Both the position numbers and the translations under genes were made by a program. A stretch of 36,259 nt of DNA, taken from positions 1 to 36,259 of the forward strand of contig NZ_BCMI01000024.1 of assembly GCF_002217985.1 (NCBI RefSeq), given 5' to 3'. The notes under the pieces are model-generated. The model saw only the letters and a program-made list of their open reading frames with translations. It made no database searches and was not told the DNA's origin. Every line of letters starts with the position of its first letter. The first letter of the stretch is position 1. This DNA comes from Secundilactobacillus pentosiphilus (GTDB lineage Bacteria > Bacillota > Bacilli > Lactobacillales > Lactobacillaceae). Below are positions 22,883 through 30,371 of the stretch, one piece after another.

Positions 22883-23317
22883 GTGATCAAACGGTTTAAG
22901 AATTACATCATCATTGGGTTAGTGGCAGTGATCGCTTTAATTGGGATGAGCGCTATATCACAATCAGCTTCAGCACATTCAAAGTACACCACGACACCAA
23001 CGTCGTTACGCGGTAAGTGGGTATCCAAAACGCAGTATGTGGTAATTTCAAAGTATGAATTTTCAGTTAGCTCTTATAAACACGGTAAAAAAAGTAATGA
23101 TACCTGGTCAGTTTCAGGTAAGCGTAAAACCTCATCTGGGTATCGATTGAGTGTATCAAAGAAGTCTAAGAGCGGGTATTATCGTTTGGGCATTGCTAAG
23201 GGTGAATCTGGTTGGCCGCTTAAACGAACCCACCACAAGGGCAAAACTGCGCTGGTAACCTACGGATGGAATCCGATGACGCACAAAGCAATTCACAGTT
23301 ATTTTTATAAGAAATAA
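22883..23317 (+). CDS. Small secreted protein, P-x-x-RGxW family, member 5
   Basis: The product has 144 residues from GTG at 22883 (GGGGGA 8 bases upstream); the upstream ATG has no such site and would lengthen the signal peptide unusually. The signal peptide is followed by AHSKYTTTPTSLRGKWVSKTQYVVISKYEFSVSSYKHGKK, carrying the family core P-x-x-L-R-G-x-W. The C-terminal part (GYRLSVSKKSKSGYYRLGIAK) is Lys/Ser/Tyr-rich and very basic, and it ends SYFYKK, like the NSYYK and NFYK ends of members 1 and 3. Function unknown. An isolated gene with its own terminator. Confidence 0.72.
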   Translation: MIKRFKNYIIIGLVAVIALIGMSAISQSASAHSKYTTTPTSLRGKWVSKTQYVVISKYEFSVSSYKHGKKSNDTWSVSGKRKTSSGYRLSVSKKSKSGYYRLGIAKGESGWPLKRTHHKGKTALVTYGWNPMTHKAIHSYFYKK

Positions 23318-23324
23318 ACGGTAA

Positions 23325-23355
23325 AAAAAAGCAGGTCCAGCTGACCTGCTTTTTT
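23325..23355. terminator. Bidirectional terminator
   Basis: GCAGGTC/GACCTGC stem flanked by an A-run and a T-run; serves secreted protein 5 and the convergent acyltransferase gene. Confidence 0.9.
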
Positions 23356-23361
23356 GGTGGC

Positions 23362-24468
23362 TTAACTAAAATTTTGACTTTTTACGCATTTCGGTTTAAC
23401 TCGCACCCAAACCGCGTGGATCCCAAACGCTGAGCCAAAGGACAGGCACCATGTCAGCACGTAAATCACTAAAATACCCGTCAAAGTGTGAGCCGTCGTC
23501 AGCGTTCTGCCAAACAGCAGCCACAGGCATTCGGACCAAAAGACATTGGACAAATAGGCTTTGTAGGCGAAACCGGCAAAGCGGTGCACGAACTTGGTAA
23601 ACGGCCGCTTGGCGCGTACTTGAAACAAGCAGAGCGCCGCAAACAAACCGATGATTGCCAGGTCGTACACTGTCATGGACGGCTTGTAGTAGGGTGCGTT
23701 GGTTAATTTAACGGGGAAGCCGTAGCGAAACAGCTCCTGGTTGGTCCACCAAAAAGCACCAGCGAATACTTCGGCGATCACCGGCCACCATTTCAGAATC
23801 AAACGGTCAAACCGTTCGTGATACTGCCACGCTAGCACGCCAAAGATCCCGTAGATGAGAAAGCTGACAAACAGCCGGTCCAGCAGGTACCAGTCAGTGG
23901 CGTGCGGACCGTGGAAGACCTGCGAATCGTAGAACCACAGCCACACGGCCGCAATCAGTACCGTAACGCAGGCAGTAAATATGCCGCGCCTGCGATCATG
24001 ACCGCACCAGCGCCCAATGGCCCAAAACAGCGGCATCAAAATGATGAATTGCAACATCATGGTGTTATACCACAGATGGGGTGCGGCGTTGCCGTTGACG
24101 AATTGCCACAGAAACGTTCGCGGATCGTGATAGCGGCTGACCTGCTGCATTTGCGGCATCACCAGCAAGTAGACCAACGTCCACCAAATCGTGGGAATGA
24201 ACAGCGCGTGCCACGCATTTCGCAGGTAACGGCGATACGTGAGGTCACGATGATCGATCGTCATGCGAGTTGTGGTATATAAAATGCCAAAGATAAAGGC
24301 TGGCGCGGTGTATTTGACTAGATTGTATAAAATACCGATCCAGGTTTGCGCCGCGATACTCGGGCTGGTGGTCAGTGCGTAACCTAAGATTGGCTGCGAC
24401 ATCACCGCCGTGCAGGCGCCGAGTTTGAGGTAGTCGCCAATATCAGCGGCTGGTTCAGTATTGTTCAT
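23362..24468 (-). CDS. Acyltransferase-3-family integral membrane protein
   Basis: The protein has 368 residues with about ten membrane helices and follows the acyltransferase-3 (OafA-like) layout: DYLKLGACTAVMSQPILGYAL at the first helix, YTAPAFIFGILYTTTRMTI, RYLRNAWHALFIPTIWWTLVYLL, NAAPHLWYNTMMLQFIILMPLFWAI. Such proteins transfer acyl groups onto wall polymers or exopolysaccharides. The first helix lacks the usual His (VMSQP instead of an H-containing motif), as often seen in the lactobacillar subgroup, so enzymatic activity is not certain. The start at 24468 has AAAGGTGGG upstream; the longer frame to 24507 is less likely. Monocistronic. Confidence 0.8.
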   Translation of the reverse strand: MNNTEPAADIGDYLKLGACTAVMSQPILGYALTTSPSIAAQTWIGILYNLVKYTAPAFIFGILYTTTRMTIDHRDLTYRRYLRNAWHALFIPTIWWTLVYLLVMPQMQQVSRYHDPRTFLWQFVNGNAAPHLWYNTMMLQFIILMPLFWAIGRWCGHDRRRGIFTACVTVLIAAVWLWFYDSQVFHGPHATDWYLLDRLFVSFLIYGIFGVLAWQYHERFDRLILKWWPVIAEVFAGAFWWTNQELFRYGFPVKLTNAPYYKPSMTVYDLAIIGLFAALCLFQVRAKRPFTKFVHRFAGFAYKAYLSNVFWSECLWLLFGRTLTTAHTLTGILVIYVLTWCLSFGSAFGIHAVWVRVKPKCVKSQNFS

Positions 24469-24507
24469 AGCTAACCCACCTTTATCTGGATTTGTGAAAG
24501 CACACAT

Positions 24508-24700
24508 CTAGGTAAATGTTAGCACTGAGCTTTGAAGATAGAAAGTAACCCAAAAATAGCACCTATGAATTGCCTATCAGATGCCATTTCCCTATCTACG
24601 GGCACATTACTCAGTTAAGTTGATCCAGCGGCAACAGAATTTTAAAATGGCTAGTTATTTGTTCAAGAAAATTAGCAATTATTTCCCAAATCAAATTGTT
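24508..24700. other. Intergenic region between divergent genes
   Basis: About 190 bases between the acyltransferase gene and the lipoprotein promoter. No ORF or strong structure seen. Confidence 0.4.
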
Positions 24701-24729
24701 TTGACGGAATGATAAGCTTACAATAATGG
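24701..24729 (+). promoter_or_regulatory. Promoter of the lipoprotein pair
   Basis: TTGACG (24701-24706), 17-base spacer, TAATGG (24724-24729). Confidence 0.5.
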
Positions 24730-24768
24730 TAAATTGTTCATATATTAACTAATCTAAGAGGCAGCGAC

Positions 24769-25494
24769 ATGAAAAAAATTCCAGCTCTATTAAGCATATT
24801 GACGGTGGCAACGATTGGTCTTGCCGGCTGCGGCAGTTCGCAGGCTAACCAGAGTGCCAGCAGCAGCTCCAGCAAAAACCAAAGTAAGCTTTCGGAAGAT
24901 GAAGGTGTGATCAAGACCGCCCGTAATTTGAACGAGGACGGGCACTACCAGGACTCCAACAAAGCCCTGAATGGTATCGCGATTACCGATTTAAGTAAGA
25001 AGGGCTTCGGCTCACTTAAAGCGGAATACTTTCAAATTCAAAAGAGCAACGACGCGTTCCTGTTAAAACAGGGGAAGAAGCAAAATCAGGCAGCGGCGAA
25101 TAACGGTTCCAGCAATCTGTCGACTAACGACAGTTTCTCTAACTACTCCAAGTTCGTGGGCGACTATTCGTTTTATAATTACGATTCTAAGCGGCCGCAA
25201 AGCGACCTGGTCATTGATTCCGATGGTACCGTCGTTCAGGAAAACAATGATGGCAGCAGCTATCACGGTGTCGCGACGATTTCGGCAACCAATCAAAGCG
25301 GCATTCTGTCATACGATGTCACTTCTGGTACCAATAATACGAAGTCGATCAACGCCAACGTGAAGATCGACGTTACCTGGAGTAACGGTGAAAACGAAAC
25401 CTACTACGGCTACACGTCTTACGATAACTACCCGGTCTTGACGGATGGGAAGTCCTACAAGGGAGATCTAGTCAATGAAGTTTGGGTTCAGTAA
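24769..25494 (+). CDS. Lipoprotein of unknown function
   Basis: The product has 241 residues. The signal peptide has the lipobox LAGC with Cys21, followed by a Ser-rich linker (SSQANQSASSSSSKNQSK). Residues 45-90 form a helical segment (EDEGVIKTARNLNEDGHYQDSNKALNGI) resembling a short tetratricopeptide-like hairpin. The C-terminal half (FVGDYSFYNYDSKRPQSDLVIDSDGTVVQENND... NENETYYGY-like) looks like a small beta domain of the kind found in lactobacillar surface proteins. I do not recognise a named family. Its last 20 bases overlap the start of the beta-lactamase-like lipoprotein gene, so the two are translationally coupled and probably work together at the outer face of the membrane. Confidence 0.78.
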   Translation: MKKIPALLSILTVATIGLAGCGSSQANQSASSSSSKNQSKLSEDEGVIKTARNLNEDGHYQDSNKALNGIAITDLSKKGFGSLKAEYFQIQKSNDAFLLKQGKKQNQAAANNGSSNLSTNDSFSNYSKFVGDYSFYNYDSKRPQSDLVIDSDGTVVQENNDGSSYHGVATISATNQSGILSYDVTSGTNNTKSINANVKIDVTWSNGENETYYGYTSYDNYPVLTDGKSYKGDLVNEVWVQ

Positions 25495-26452
25495 ATTAGT
25501 CGGCCTAATGCTGCTTTGTGCCGTTGGCGTTAGCGGCTGTTCCAAGGCCAACTCCCACGCCAGCAAAACCCAATCGAAAGTTTCAACCAGTAAGGTCGCG
25601 GCCAGTTCGAGTCACGTAAAAGCCGCTAGCAGTGCGCCAAAGGCAATTTCACCAGCGGATTCAACACAAGGTGAAATTCGGACGGCTGAGCAAAGATGCG
25701 CTCATTCAGCCTCCGGTGAAACCTCAATCTACGTCGATAATTTAAAGGCCAAACACCCCGTCATCCTGCATAACCGAACGCAACGGTCCGCCAGCGTGAT
25801 CAAGCTGTTCATCATGGTGACGGCTTTCCGGCAAATTAAAGCGGGTCAGCTGTCACTCAATCAAGAAGTGCGCGTGCCTAAAGCTGACCGCGTGGGCGGC
25901 ACCGGTGAACTGGCGCAGGAAAACGTCAGTCAGCTAACGGTCAGCAAATTACTGACACTGATGATCCGCAACAGCGATAATTCGGCCACCAACGTGCTGA
26001 TCGACCGGTTGGGCGGAATCAACGTCATCAATCAGGAAATTAAACGGCTGGGCTGCACGCAGACGCAGCTGCAGCGCAAGATGCTGGACTATCAGGCACT
26101 CAAAGCTGGCAAGGATAACGTGACCTCGGCCAAAGACGTGGGTAGCCTGCTGGTAAGACTGGCTCAACACCGCGTTCTTGGCGCGCCGTACGATGCAGAA
26201 ATGCTGCAGTTAATGACGAATAACGCCAATCAAAGTAAACTGTCCGCTTTGATCAATAAAAAAGCGACCGTTTACAACAAGACGGGTGAATTCCCCGATT
26301 ACGGTGTTCAAAACGACGCCGCTATCGTGAAAAAGGGCAGCCAAACCTTTGTCGCGGTGGTGCTTTCGCAAAAGGGAACGCAACGCAAGCAGATCAGCGC
26401 CATGCAGCAGCTGGGAAAGCAGCTGTACAATATTAATTTTCGTGAAAAATAG
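25475..26452 (+). CDS. Beta-lactamase-like serine hydrolase lipoprotein
   Basis: The product has 325 residues with lipobox VSGC (Cys22) and a Ser/Ala linker. The serine-peptidase/class A beta-lactamase fold motifs are all present: SVIK (Ser107, Lys110), SDN (167-169) and KTG (269-271). No clear ExxLN omega-loop glutamate follows SDN, so efficient penicillin hydrolysis is unlikely; a DD-peptidase-type or wall-remodelling role is more plausible. It is anchored to the outer membrane face. The start overlaps the preceding lipoprotein gene by 20 bases, with AGGGAG inside that gene. Such lipoproteins are common in lactobacilli and are not by themselves evidence of antibiotic resistance. Confidence 0.85.
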   Translation: MKFGFSKLVGLMLLCAVGVSGCSKANSHASKTQSKVSTSKVAASSSHVKAASSAPKAISPADSTQGEIRTAEQRCAHSASGETSIYVDNLKAKHPVILHNRTQRSASVIKLFIMVTAFRQIKAGQLSLNQEVRVPKADRVGGTGELAQENVSQLTVSKLLTLMIRNSDNSATNVLIDRLGGINVINQEIKRLGCTQTQLQRKMLDYQALKAGKDNVTSAKDVGSLLVRLAQHRVLGAPYDAEMLQLMTNNANQSKLSALINKKATVYNKTGEFPDYGVQNDAAIVKKGSQTFVAVVLSQKGTQRKQISAMQQLGKQLYNINFREK

Positions 26453-26469
26453 TTGGTCTCAATCACATC

Positions 26470-26507
26470 AAAAAACCGGCTTACCCAACGAGGTAAGCCG
26501 GTTTTTG
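26470..26507. terminator. Bidirectional terminator
   Basis: AAAAACCGGCTTACC/GGTAAGCCGGTTTTT, perfect 15-bp stem with a six-base loop, between the lipoprotein operon and the convergent phosphatase gene. Confidence 0.92.
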
Positions 26508-26525
26508 TTTTAAAGTTTAAAATAT

Positions 26526-27158
26526 CTAACCCAGCAACTTTTCCCGCAAAGCAGCTACCGATTCATAAATGTCCGCGTTCACTGCCTTGAGGGCATCCAG
26601 CTGAACGCTAGGTGACCAAGCGGCTGAAAAACAGTGGATGCCAGCGGCTTGGGAAGCCTGGATATCACTGGTAGCATCACCAACGTAGGCCAATTCTGTC
26701 GGGGCTATCTGCTGTGTTGCCACCAGGTGTTTGAGGTTATCCGTCTTGACGTTACGCTCCGGCGAACCCACTAAAATCGGCTTGAAGTAGCCGTTAAGCC
26801 CCAGCATTTTCAGCGAAATGTCACAAGCCTGCTGCCCCTTACCGGTGAGCAGGGAGACTTGAATGCCATGGCTGGTTAAGTCTTTCAGTAAATCCACGAT
26901 ACCTGGGAACGGCTGCCGCAGATCTTCGTGTGCCTGCTGATAAACATCGTAAAAGTAGTCGGAAGCAATATCTAACGGGACGTCCGGCAGCAAACTGCGC
27001 AGCATGCCCTGTTCGTTAGTGCCAAAGGTGTCGAAAATCTGCTGGTCGTTGATCTGTTCACCAGTAAAGTGCTGAACCGTATTGTGAAAGGACTTCAAAA
27101 TCACCGGAAAAGTGTCCGCCAAAGTGCCGTCTAAATCGAAACTGATCATGCGATACAT
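26526..27158 (-). CDS. HAD-superfamily phosphatase (Gph/PpaX/PgmB-like)
   Basis: The product has 210 residues with the HAD catalytic motifs FDLDGTLADT (nucleophile Asp8 and Asp10), SLLTGKG (motif II) and YVGDATSDI (motif IV), and a helical cap between motifs I and II (subclass C1). Substrates of this group include phosphoglycolate, pyrophosphate and beta-phosphoglucose; the sequence does not decide between them. It is cytoplasmic and monocistronic, convergent with the lipoprotein pair. The ATG at 27158 is adopted; a second ATG at codon 4 is possible. Confidence 0.85.
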   Translation of the reverse strand: MYRMISFDLDGTLADTFPVILKSFHNTVQHFTGEQINDQQIFDTFGTNEQGMLRSLLPDVPLDIASDYFYDVYQQAHEDLRQPFPGIVDLLKDLTSHGIQVSLLTGKGQQACDISLKMLGLNGYFKPILVGSPERNVKTDNLKHLVATQQIAPTELAYVGDATSDIQASQAAGIHCFSAAWSPSVQLDALKAVNADIYESVAALREKLLG

Positions 27159-27416
27159 GTGATCGTCACCTAACTTTCTAAAAGAAGTAAAAGTCTAATC
27201 TTATAAATTCTCATTAACTTTAGTATTGCACGCGAAGGGGCCTGGTTCAAGCTCAGCATGAAGCGTAAATACCGGCTGATTAGCCGGCGCAGCTCCTCAA
27301 AACATCATTGATTAAAAGCATTATTTCTCACATCTTTCCAGCAGTATACTTTTTCAGAAGTTGAGCAGAATGTTATCCTTTGACTATCGACCAAAATTTC
27401 AAAGGGGAGAATACGC
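27159..27416. other. Intergenic region
   Basis: About 260 bases. It holds a short CCGGCT/AGCCGG hairpin without a T-run (27272-27287) and a TATACT hexamer near 27345 that could be the -10 of the following small ORFs. Nothing else is recognised. Confidence 0.35.
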
Positions 27417-27500
27417 ATGCTACGGAAGTATCTCGGTAACGTCCTGTTTGATTTAATTGACATGGCGTGGAAGCGGCATCGAAAAGGTGGTCTTAAATGA
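27417..27500 (+). CDS. 27-residue peptide, coupled to the next gene
   Basis: ATG at 27417 with a strong AAAGGGGAG 7 bases upstream opens a 27-codon frame (MLRKYLGNVLFDLIDMAWKR...) whose stop overlaps the next gene's ATG as ATGA. The peptide is amphipathic in pattern and basic (Arg, Lys, His at the C-terminus). The strong ribosome binding site and the ATGA overlap argue that it is translated and that its translation drives the downstream gene, which has no site of its own outside this ORF. It could be a leader peptide or a small membrane-active partner. No family recognised. Confidence 0.55.
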   Translation: MLRKYLGNVLFDLIDMAWKRHRKGGLK

Positions 27501-27871
27501 TGGCTAAAGTTGTGAAATGGGGGTTGGCTTTTGCTATCTGTATTCTCTGTGCCATCGGCGCCACCGTGCCGTTAGCAGAAAGCTCGGCTGTTAAAGTGAG
27601 TTTGTTTTGCCTTTACCTCATCTGTAATTTGTTCCTGGCAAATCAGTTACTGGCGATCCCCGACTGGAAGCAAGCCATCCGGAAATCTGTCAAAAAAAGG
27701 GAACCCAACTGGATCAAATTGGTTTGCGGCGGCATCTTTCTCTTGAATGCCTTTCTGGTGCCGACTTACCAAACCTTTTGGGAAAGTGCCCTTTGGCTGC
27801 TGGCAGATATCGTCTGTTACATCGCCATTTGCGCGGTAGTGATCTCAATCGTTAGGCGGTTTTTGAAGTAA
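27497..27871 (+). CDS. Small integral membrane protein, unknown function
   Basis: The product has 124 residues with four hydrophobic segments (about 5-25, 33-52, 72-90 and 97-118), separated by a short basic loop (RKSVKKREPNWIK). The N- and C-termini are basic, so both may face the cytoplasm. There are no conserved catalytic residues I can name. It is translationally coupled to the 27-residue ORF by an ATGA overlap. Resembles small lactobacillar membrane proteins without known function; possible roles such as immunity or stress response are speculation. Confidence 0.65.
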   Translation: MMAKVVKWGLAFAICILCAIGATVPLAESSAVKVSLFCLYLICNLFLANQLLAIPDWKQAIRKSVKKREPNWIKLVCGGIFLLNAFLVPTYQTFWESALWLLADIVCYIAICAVVISIVRRFLK

Positions 27872-27905
27872 ACTTTTAAACTCGGTTAAGATGAGTGTTT
27901 AAAGA

Positions 27906-27934
27906 TTGCCCCTTTTACCAAAGCGGACTATTCT
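27906..27934 (+). promoter_or_regulatory. Promoter of the secreted 287-aa protein
   Basis: TTGCCC, 17-base spacer, TATTCT. Confidence 0.55.
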
Positions 27935-27966
27935 ATAAGTAGATTTAAAGGGAGAGGGAATTTAAA

Positions 27967-28830
27967 ATGTATAAAAAAATAATCGCCGGCCTACTAGGGC
28001 TGGCCGCCTTTGCCACCGTTGGCGCGGGGACAACGAATGCCCACGCGGCATCAACCGTCCAAATCGCCGGTCAAACGGCCCGCAAACATTACTTACACAT
28101 TGCCACTTATTATCGAACGACGAGAGCAACTAAGGTGACCATCAACTACGAAAAGACGCATTCGACTAAACTCAAGTCTTATTCGAAGTCGATGACGTTG
28201 CCGAAGGGCACCATCGTTGACGGCGATGCCCATTCTTTTGGCACGGCCACGACGGGCAGCCTGTATCCTGAAGTCCATTTTAACAGCAACCGCTTGAGTT
28301 ACAATTTGCTCAATAAGGGTGTCAAGAAGGGCTACCAGGCAAATGAAATCGGGACGTCTATCGCCACCGGCTCCTTTAAGCAGATCTCGACGCCTGCTTA
28401 CATGCCAACCTGGAGCTACGGTGATCTGTACTTGGGCGGCGCTTCAGCAACGAAGCAGCCTGACGAGTCCAGCCAAAATGTCCAGATTACCGATAACGGC
28501 TACGTCGAGGTTCATAAGAAGAACGCAGCAGCGCAATTTTACAACCGTTACTTCAATAAGCCGGTAGCCTCCGCCAAGATCAAGAAGACCACTAACAAGG
28601 GCAGCACCCGTTACCTGTACTTGAGCAAATCGCTCAAGGGCTTTAAAACGACCCGGGTCGGTCACAAGGGCGCCTACGAGTATCGTTTGTCGATGAAGAA
28701 CTTGCACGAGCCGCAAGTGAACCCTTCAAATAACGAAGACGCCGACTATTCAAGCTTTTACAGCCTGTATTCATTAGGCGGAAAGACTTACTACACGCCA
28801 CTGGGCACTTCGGGTCCCACCACGGATTAA
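27967..28830 (+). CDS. Secreted protein of unknown function (287 aa)
   Basis: The signal peptide MYKKIIAGLLGLAAFATVGAGTTNAHAA is followed by a mature protein of about 259 residues rich in Lys, Tyr, Thr and Ser. There is no sortase signal, lipobox or membrane helix, so it is released or held by charge. Basic stretches (KKTTNKGSTRYLYLSKSLKGFK, YVEVHKKNAAAQFYNRYF) alternate with beta-like segments, as in lactobacillar S-layer-associated proteins. GGGAGAGGG lies 9 bases before the ATG. It lies directly upstream of an S-layer protein gene but with its own promoter and terminator. I do not recognise a named family. Confidence 0.7.
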   Translation: MYKKIIAGLLGLAAFATVGAGTTNAHAASTVQIAGQTARKHYLHIATYYRTTRATKVTINYEKTHSTKLKSYSKSMTLPKGTIVDGDAHSFGTATTGSLYPEVHFNSNRLSYNLLNKGVKKGYQANEIGTSIATGSFKQISTPAYMPTWSYGDLYLGGASATKQPDESSQNVQITDNGYVEVHKKNAAAQFYNRYFNKPVASAKIKKTTNKGSTRYLYLSKSLKGFKTTRVGHKGAYEYRLSMKNLHEPQVNPSNNEDADYSSFYSLYSLGGKTYYTPLGTSGPTTD

Positions 28831-28856
28831 GTCTTTAGAAAATTTTAACAATTATG

Positions 28857-28881
28857 GCCGTGCAATCATTGCACGGCTTTT
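28857..28881 (+). terminator. Terminator after the 287-aa protein
   Basis: GCCGTGCAA/TTGCACGGC stem with a TCA loop, followed by TTTTCTGT. Confidence 0.88.
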
Positions 28882-28997
28882 CTGTGTCCTGACAGTTTAT
28901 CGCCCAGCATATTATCACAACTCCTCGCGGTGACATGATAGAATAGCTGTAGCTAATCGGGGGATTAGCATCCGGTTTGAAAAAAGGAGTGTATTTG

Positions 28998-30227
28998 ATG
29001 AAATCTAGTTTGAAGAAAACCTTATACGTTGGTTTAGCTGCTGCATCCGTCCTTGGTGCCGGTAGTTTTGCTGCGACCACGGCTAATGCCAAGTCATACG
29101 CCAGTGTCAATAAAGCGACTACTTTGACCACCGCGCCAGAAACCCGTAACGTCGTGCCAAACGGAACCCACGCCCTGTACAACAAGGTGGGGACTTCCAA
29201 AGGTGCCCGGGTGATCGTTTCCAGCGCGAACATGGACAGGTTAGGCAACTCAAACAGTTCCAATAATTACTTCCGTGCTTATTCCGTTACCACGACGAGC
29301 CGCGGTTCCGTCTACTACAAGATCGTTTCGTTTGACGCGAAGTACCGTGGCTGGATCTATGGTGGTAAGGATATCAGCAAGTTTGCCGGCGGGATCGCGT
29401 CCGTTCAAACGACCAGTTCCGCAAGCCTGCCAAGCGTGACAACGGGCTACACCATGACGAATCCATCTAAATGGACTCTCTGGAACAACCCGAAGTACAC
29501 CCAGTACAAGGCTAAGAAACTGACCGGCTTTAACACGACTGATACCTTCACCCTGACCGGTGCTGAAACCAAGACCCGTGAAGGCTGGGTATACTACCAA
29601 GTTAAGGACGAGCAGAACCCATCCATCACTGGCTGGATCTATAACTTAGGTGTTCAGGCACCGCAGGGCAACCAAGTTAAAGTCAGCTACGTCGATAAGA
29701 GTACTGGCCAAGAAGTCGGCACCGGTTCAGTGACCTTCGATAAGAGCGCCGCAACGACTAACGTGACGACGACTAATAACTTGAAGAGCATTTTTGATAA
29801 CGTCCCTTCAGGTTACGTGCCTTATGACAACGACAACGGCAGTTCCGCTTCGTTAGCAAACAATGCCGCGGCAGCCGTTGCTAAGAACGGCGACACGGTG
29901 GTTTACTACGTTAAAGCCGCTGACCCTGCTAGTCTGACGAAGGGCATGAACGTTCAAATGAAGACCACTAGCGGCTCAGACATCACTTTGAAGAGCAGCG
30001 ACCAGGCTAGTTTGGACGCCGCCGGCAAGAAGTTGGCCTTCCAGGTTAAACCAGGCGACACCGCGACTGCGAAGAACACCGAAAACATCATCGCCAATGC
30101 CGAATTACGTCAATTTATTGGTAACGACGGCATTACGTACATGTTCGACCATGCCACTGATACTCCAACCACAGCCAGTGACACGGGCACCGTTAACGTA
30201 ACGGCTTACTACCGTACAATTGGTTAA
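28998..30227 (+). CDS. S-layer protein of the L. brevis SlpA type with MucBP-like C-terminal part
   Basis: The product has 409 residues from ATG 28998 (AAGGAG 9 bases upstream). The signal peptide MKSSLKKTLYVGLAAASVLG and first 190 residues closely follow Levilactobacillus brevis-type SlpA: ANAKSYASVNKATTLTT, ETRNVVPNGTHALYNKVGTSKGARVI, NYFRAYSVTTTSRGSVYYKIVSFDAKYRGWIYGGK, KWTLWNNPKYTQYKAKK, TKTREGWVYYQVKD. In that family this N-terminal region binds cell-wall polymers through repeated GW-like units. The second half differs: VKVSYVDKSTGQEVGTGSV begins a MucBP-like module and the end (TVNVTAYYRTIG) is beta-rich. It is secreted and non-covalently wall bound. Size and composition fit an accessory rather than the main S-layer protein; inference. 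Confidence 0.85.
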   Translation: MKSSLKKTLYVGLAAASVLGAGSFAATTANAKSYASVNKATTLTTAPETRNVVPNGTHALYNKVGTSKGARVIVSSANMDRLGNSNSSNNYFRAYSVTTTSRGSVYYKIVSFDAKYRGWIYGGKDISKFAGGIASVQTTSSASLPSVTTGYTMTNPSKWTLWNNPKYTQYKAKKLTGFNTTDTFTLTGAETKTREGWVYYQVKDEQNPSITGWIYNLGVQAPQGNQVKVSYVDKSTGQEVGTGSVTFDKSAATTNVTTTNNLKSIFDNVPSGYVPYDNDNGSSASLANNAAAAVAKNGDTVVYYVKAADPASLTKGMNVQMKTTSGSDITLKSSDQASLDAAGKKLAFQVKPGDTATAKNTENIIANAELRQFIGNDGITYMFDHATDTPTTASDTGTVNVTAYYRTIG

Positions 30228-30264
30228 GCGATTGAGTTAAATTAAACTAAATCAGGATCTAAAT

Positions 30265-30297
30265 AAGCAGGCTGAGAAATTTCTCGGCCTGCTTTTT
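30265..30297. terminator. Terminator after the S-layer-type gene
   Basis: AAGCAGGC/GCCTGCTT with an internal GAGAAATTTCTC palindrome, followed by TTTTT; may also serve the convergent reductase gene. Confidence 0.88.
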
Positions 30298-30371
30298 AAA
30301 TATGTGCGGTTAATCGGATTAAGTTCTGAAACATATTGGAAATGGTATATCTTCAAAAGCTGTTTGACGTT

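Noticed and set aside
25475-26452. Beta-lactam resistance gene
   Set aside because: It has SxxK, SDN and KTG but no clear ExxLN glutamate, and such lipoproteins are common in lactobacilli; no resistance claim is justified.
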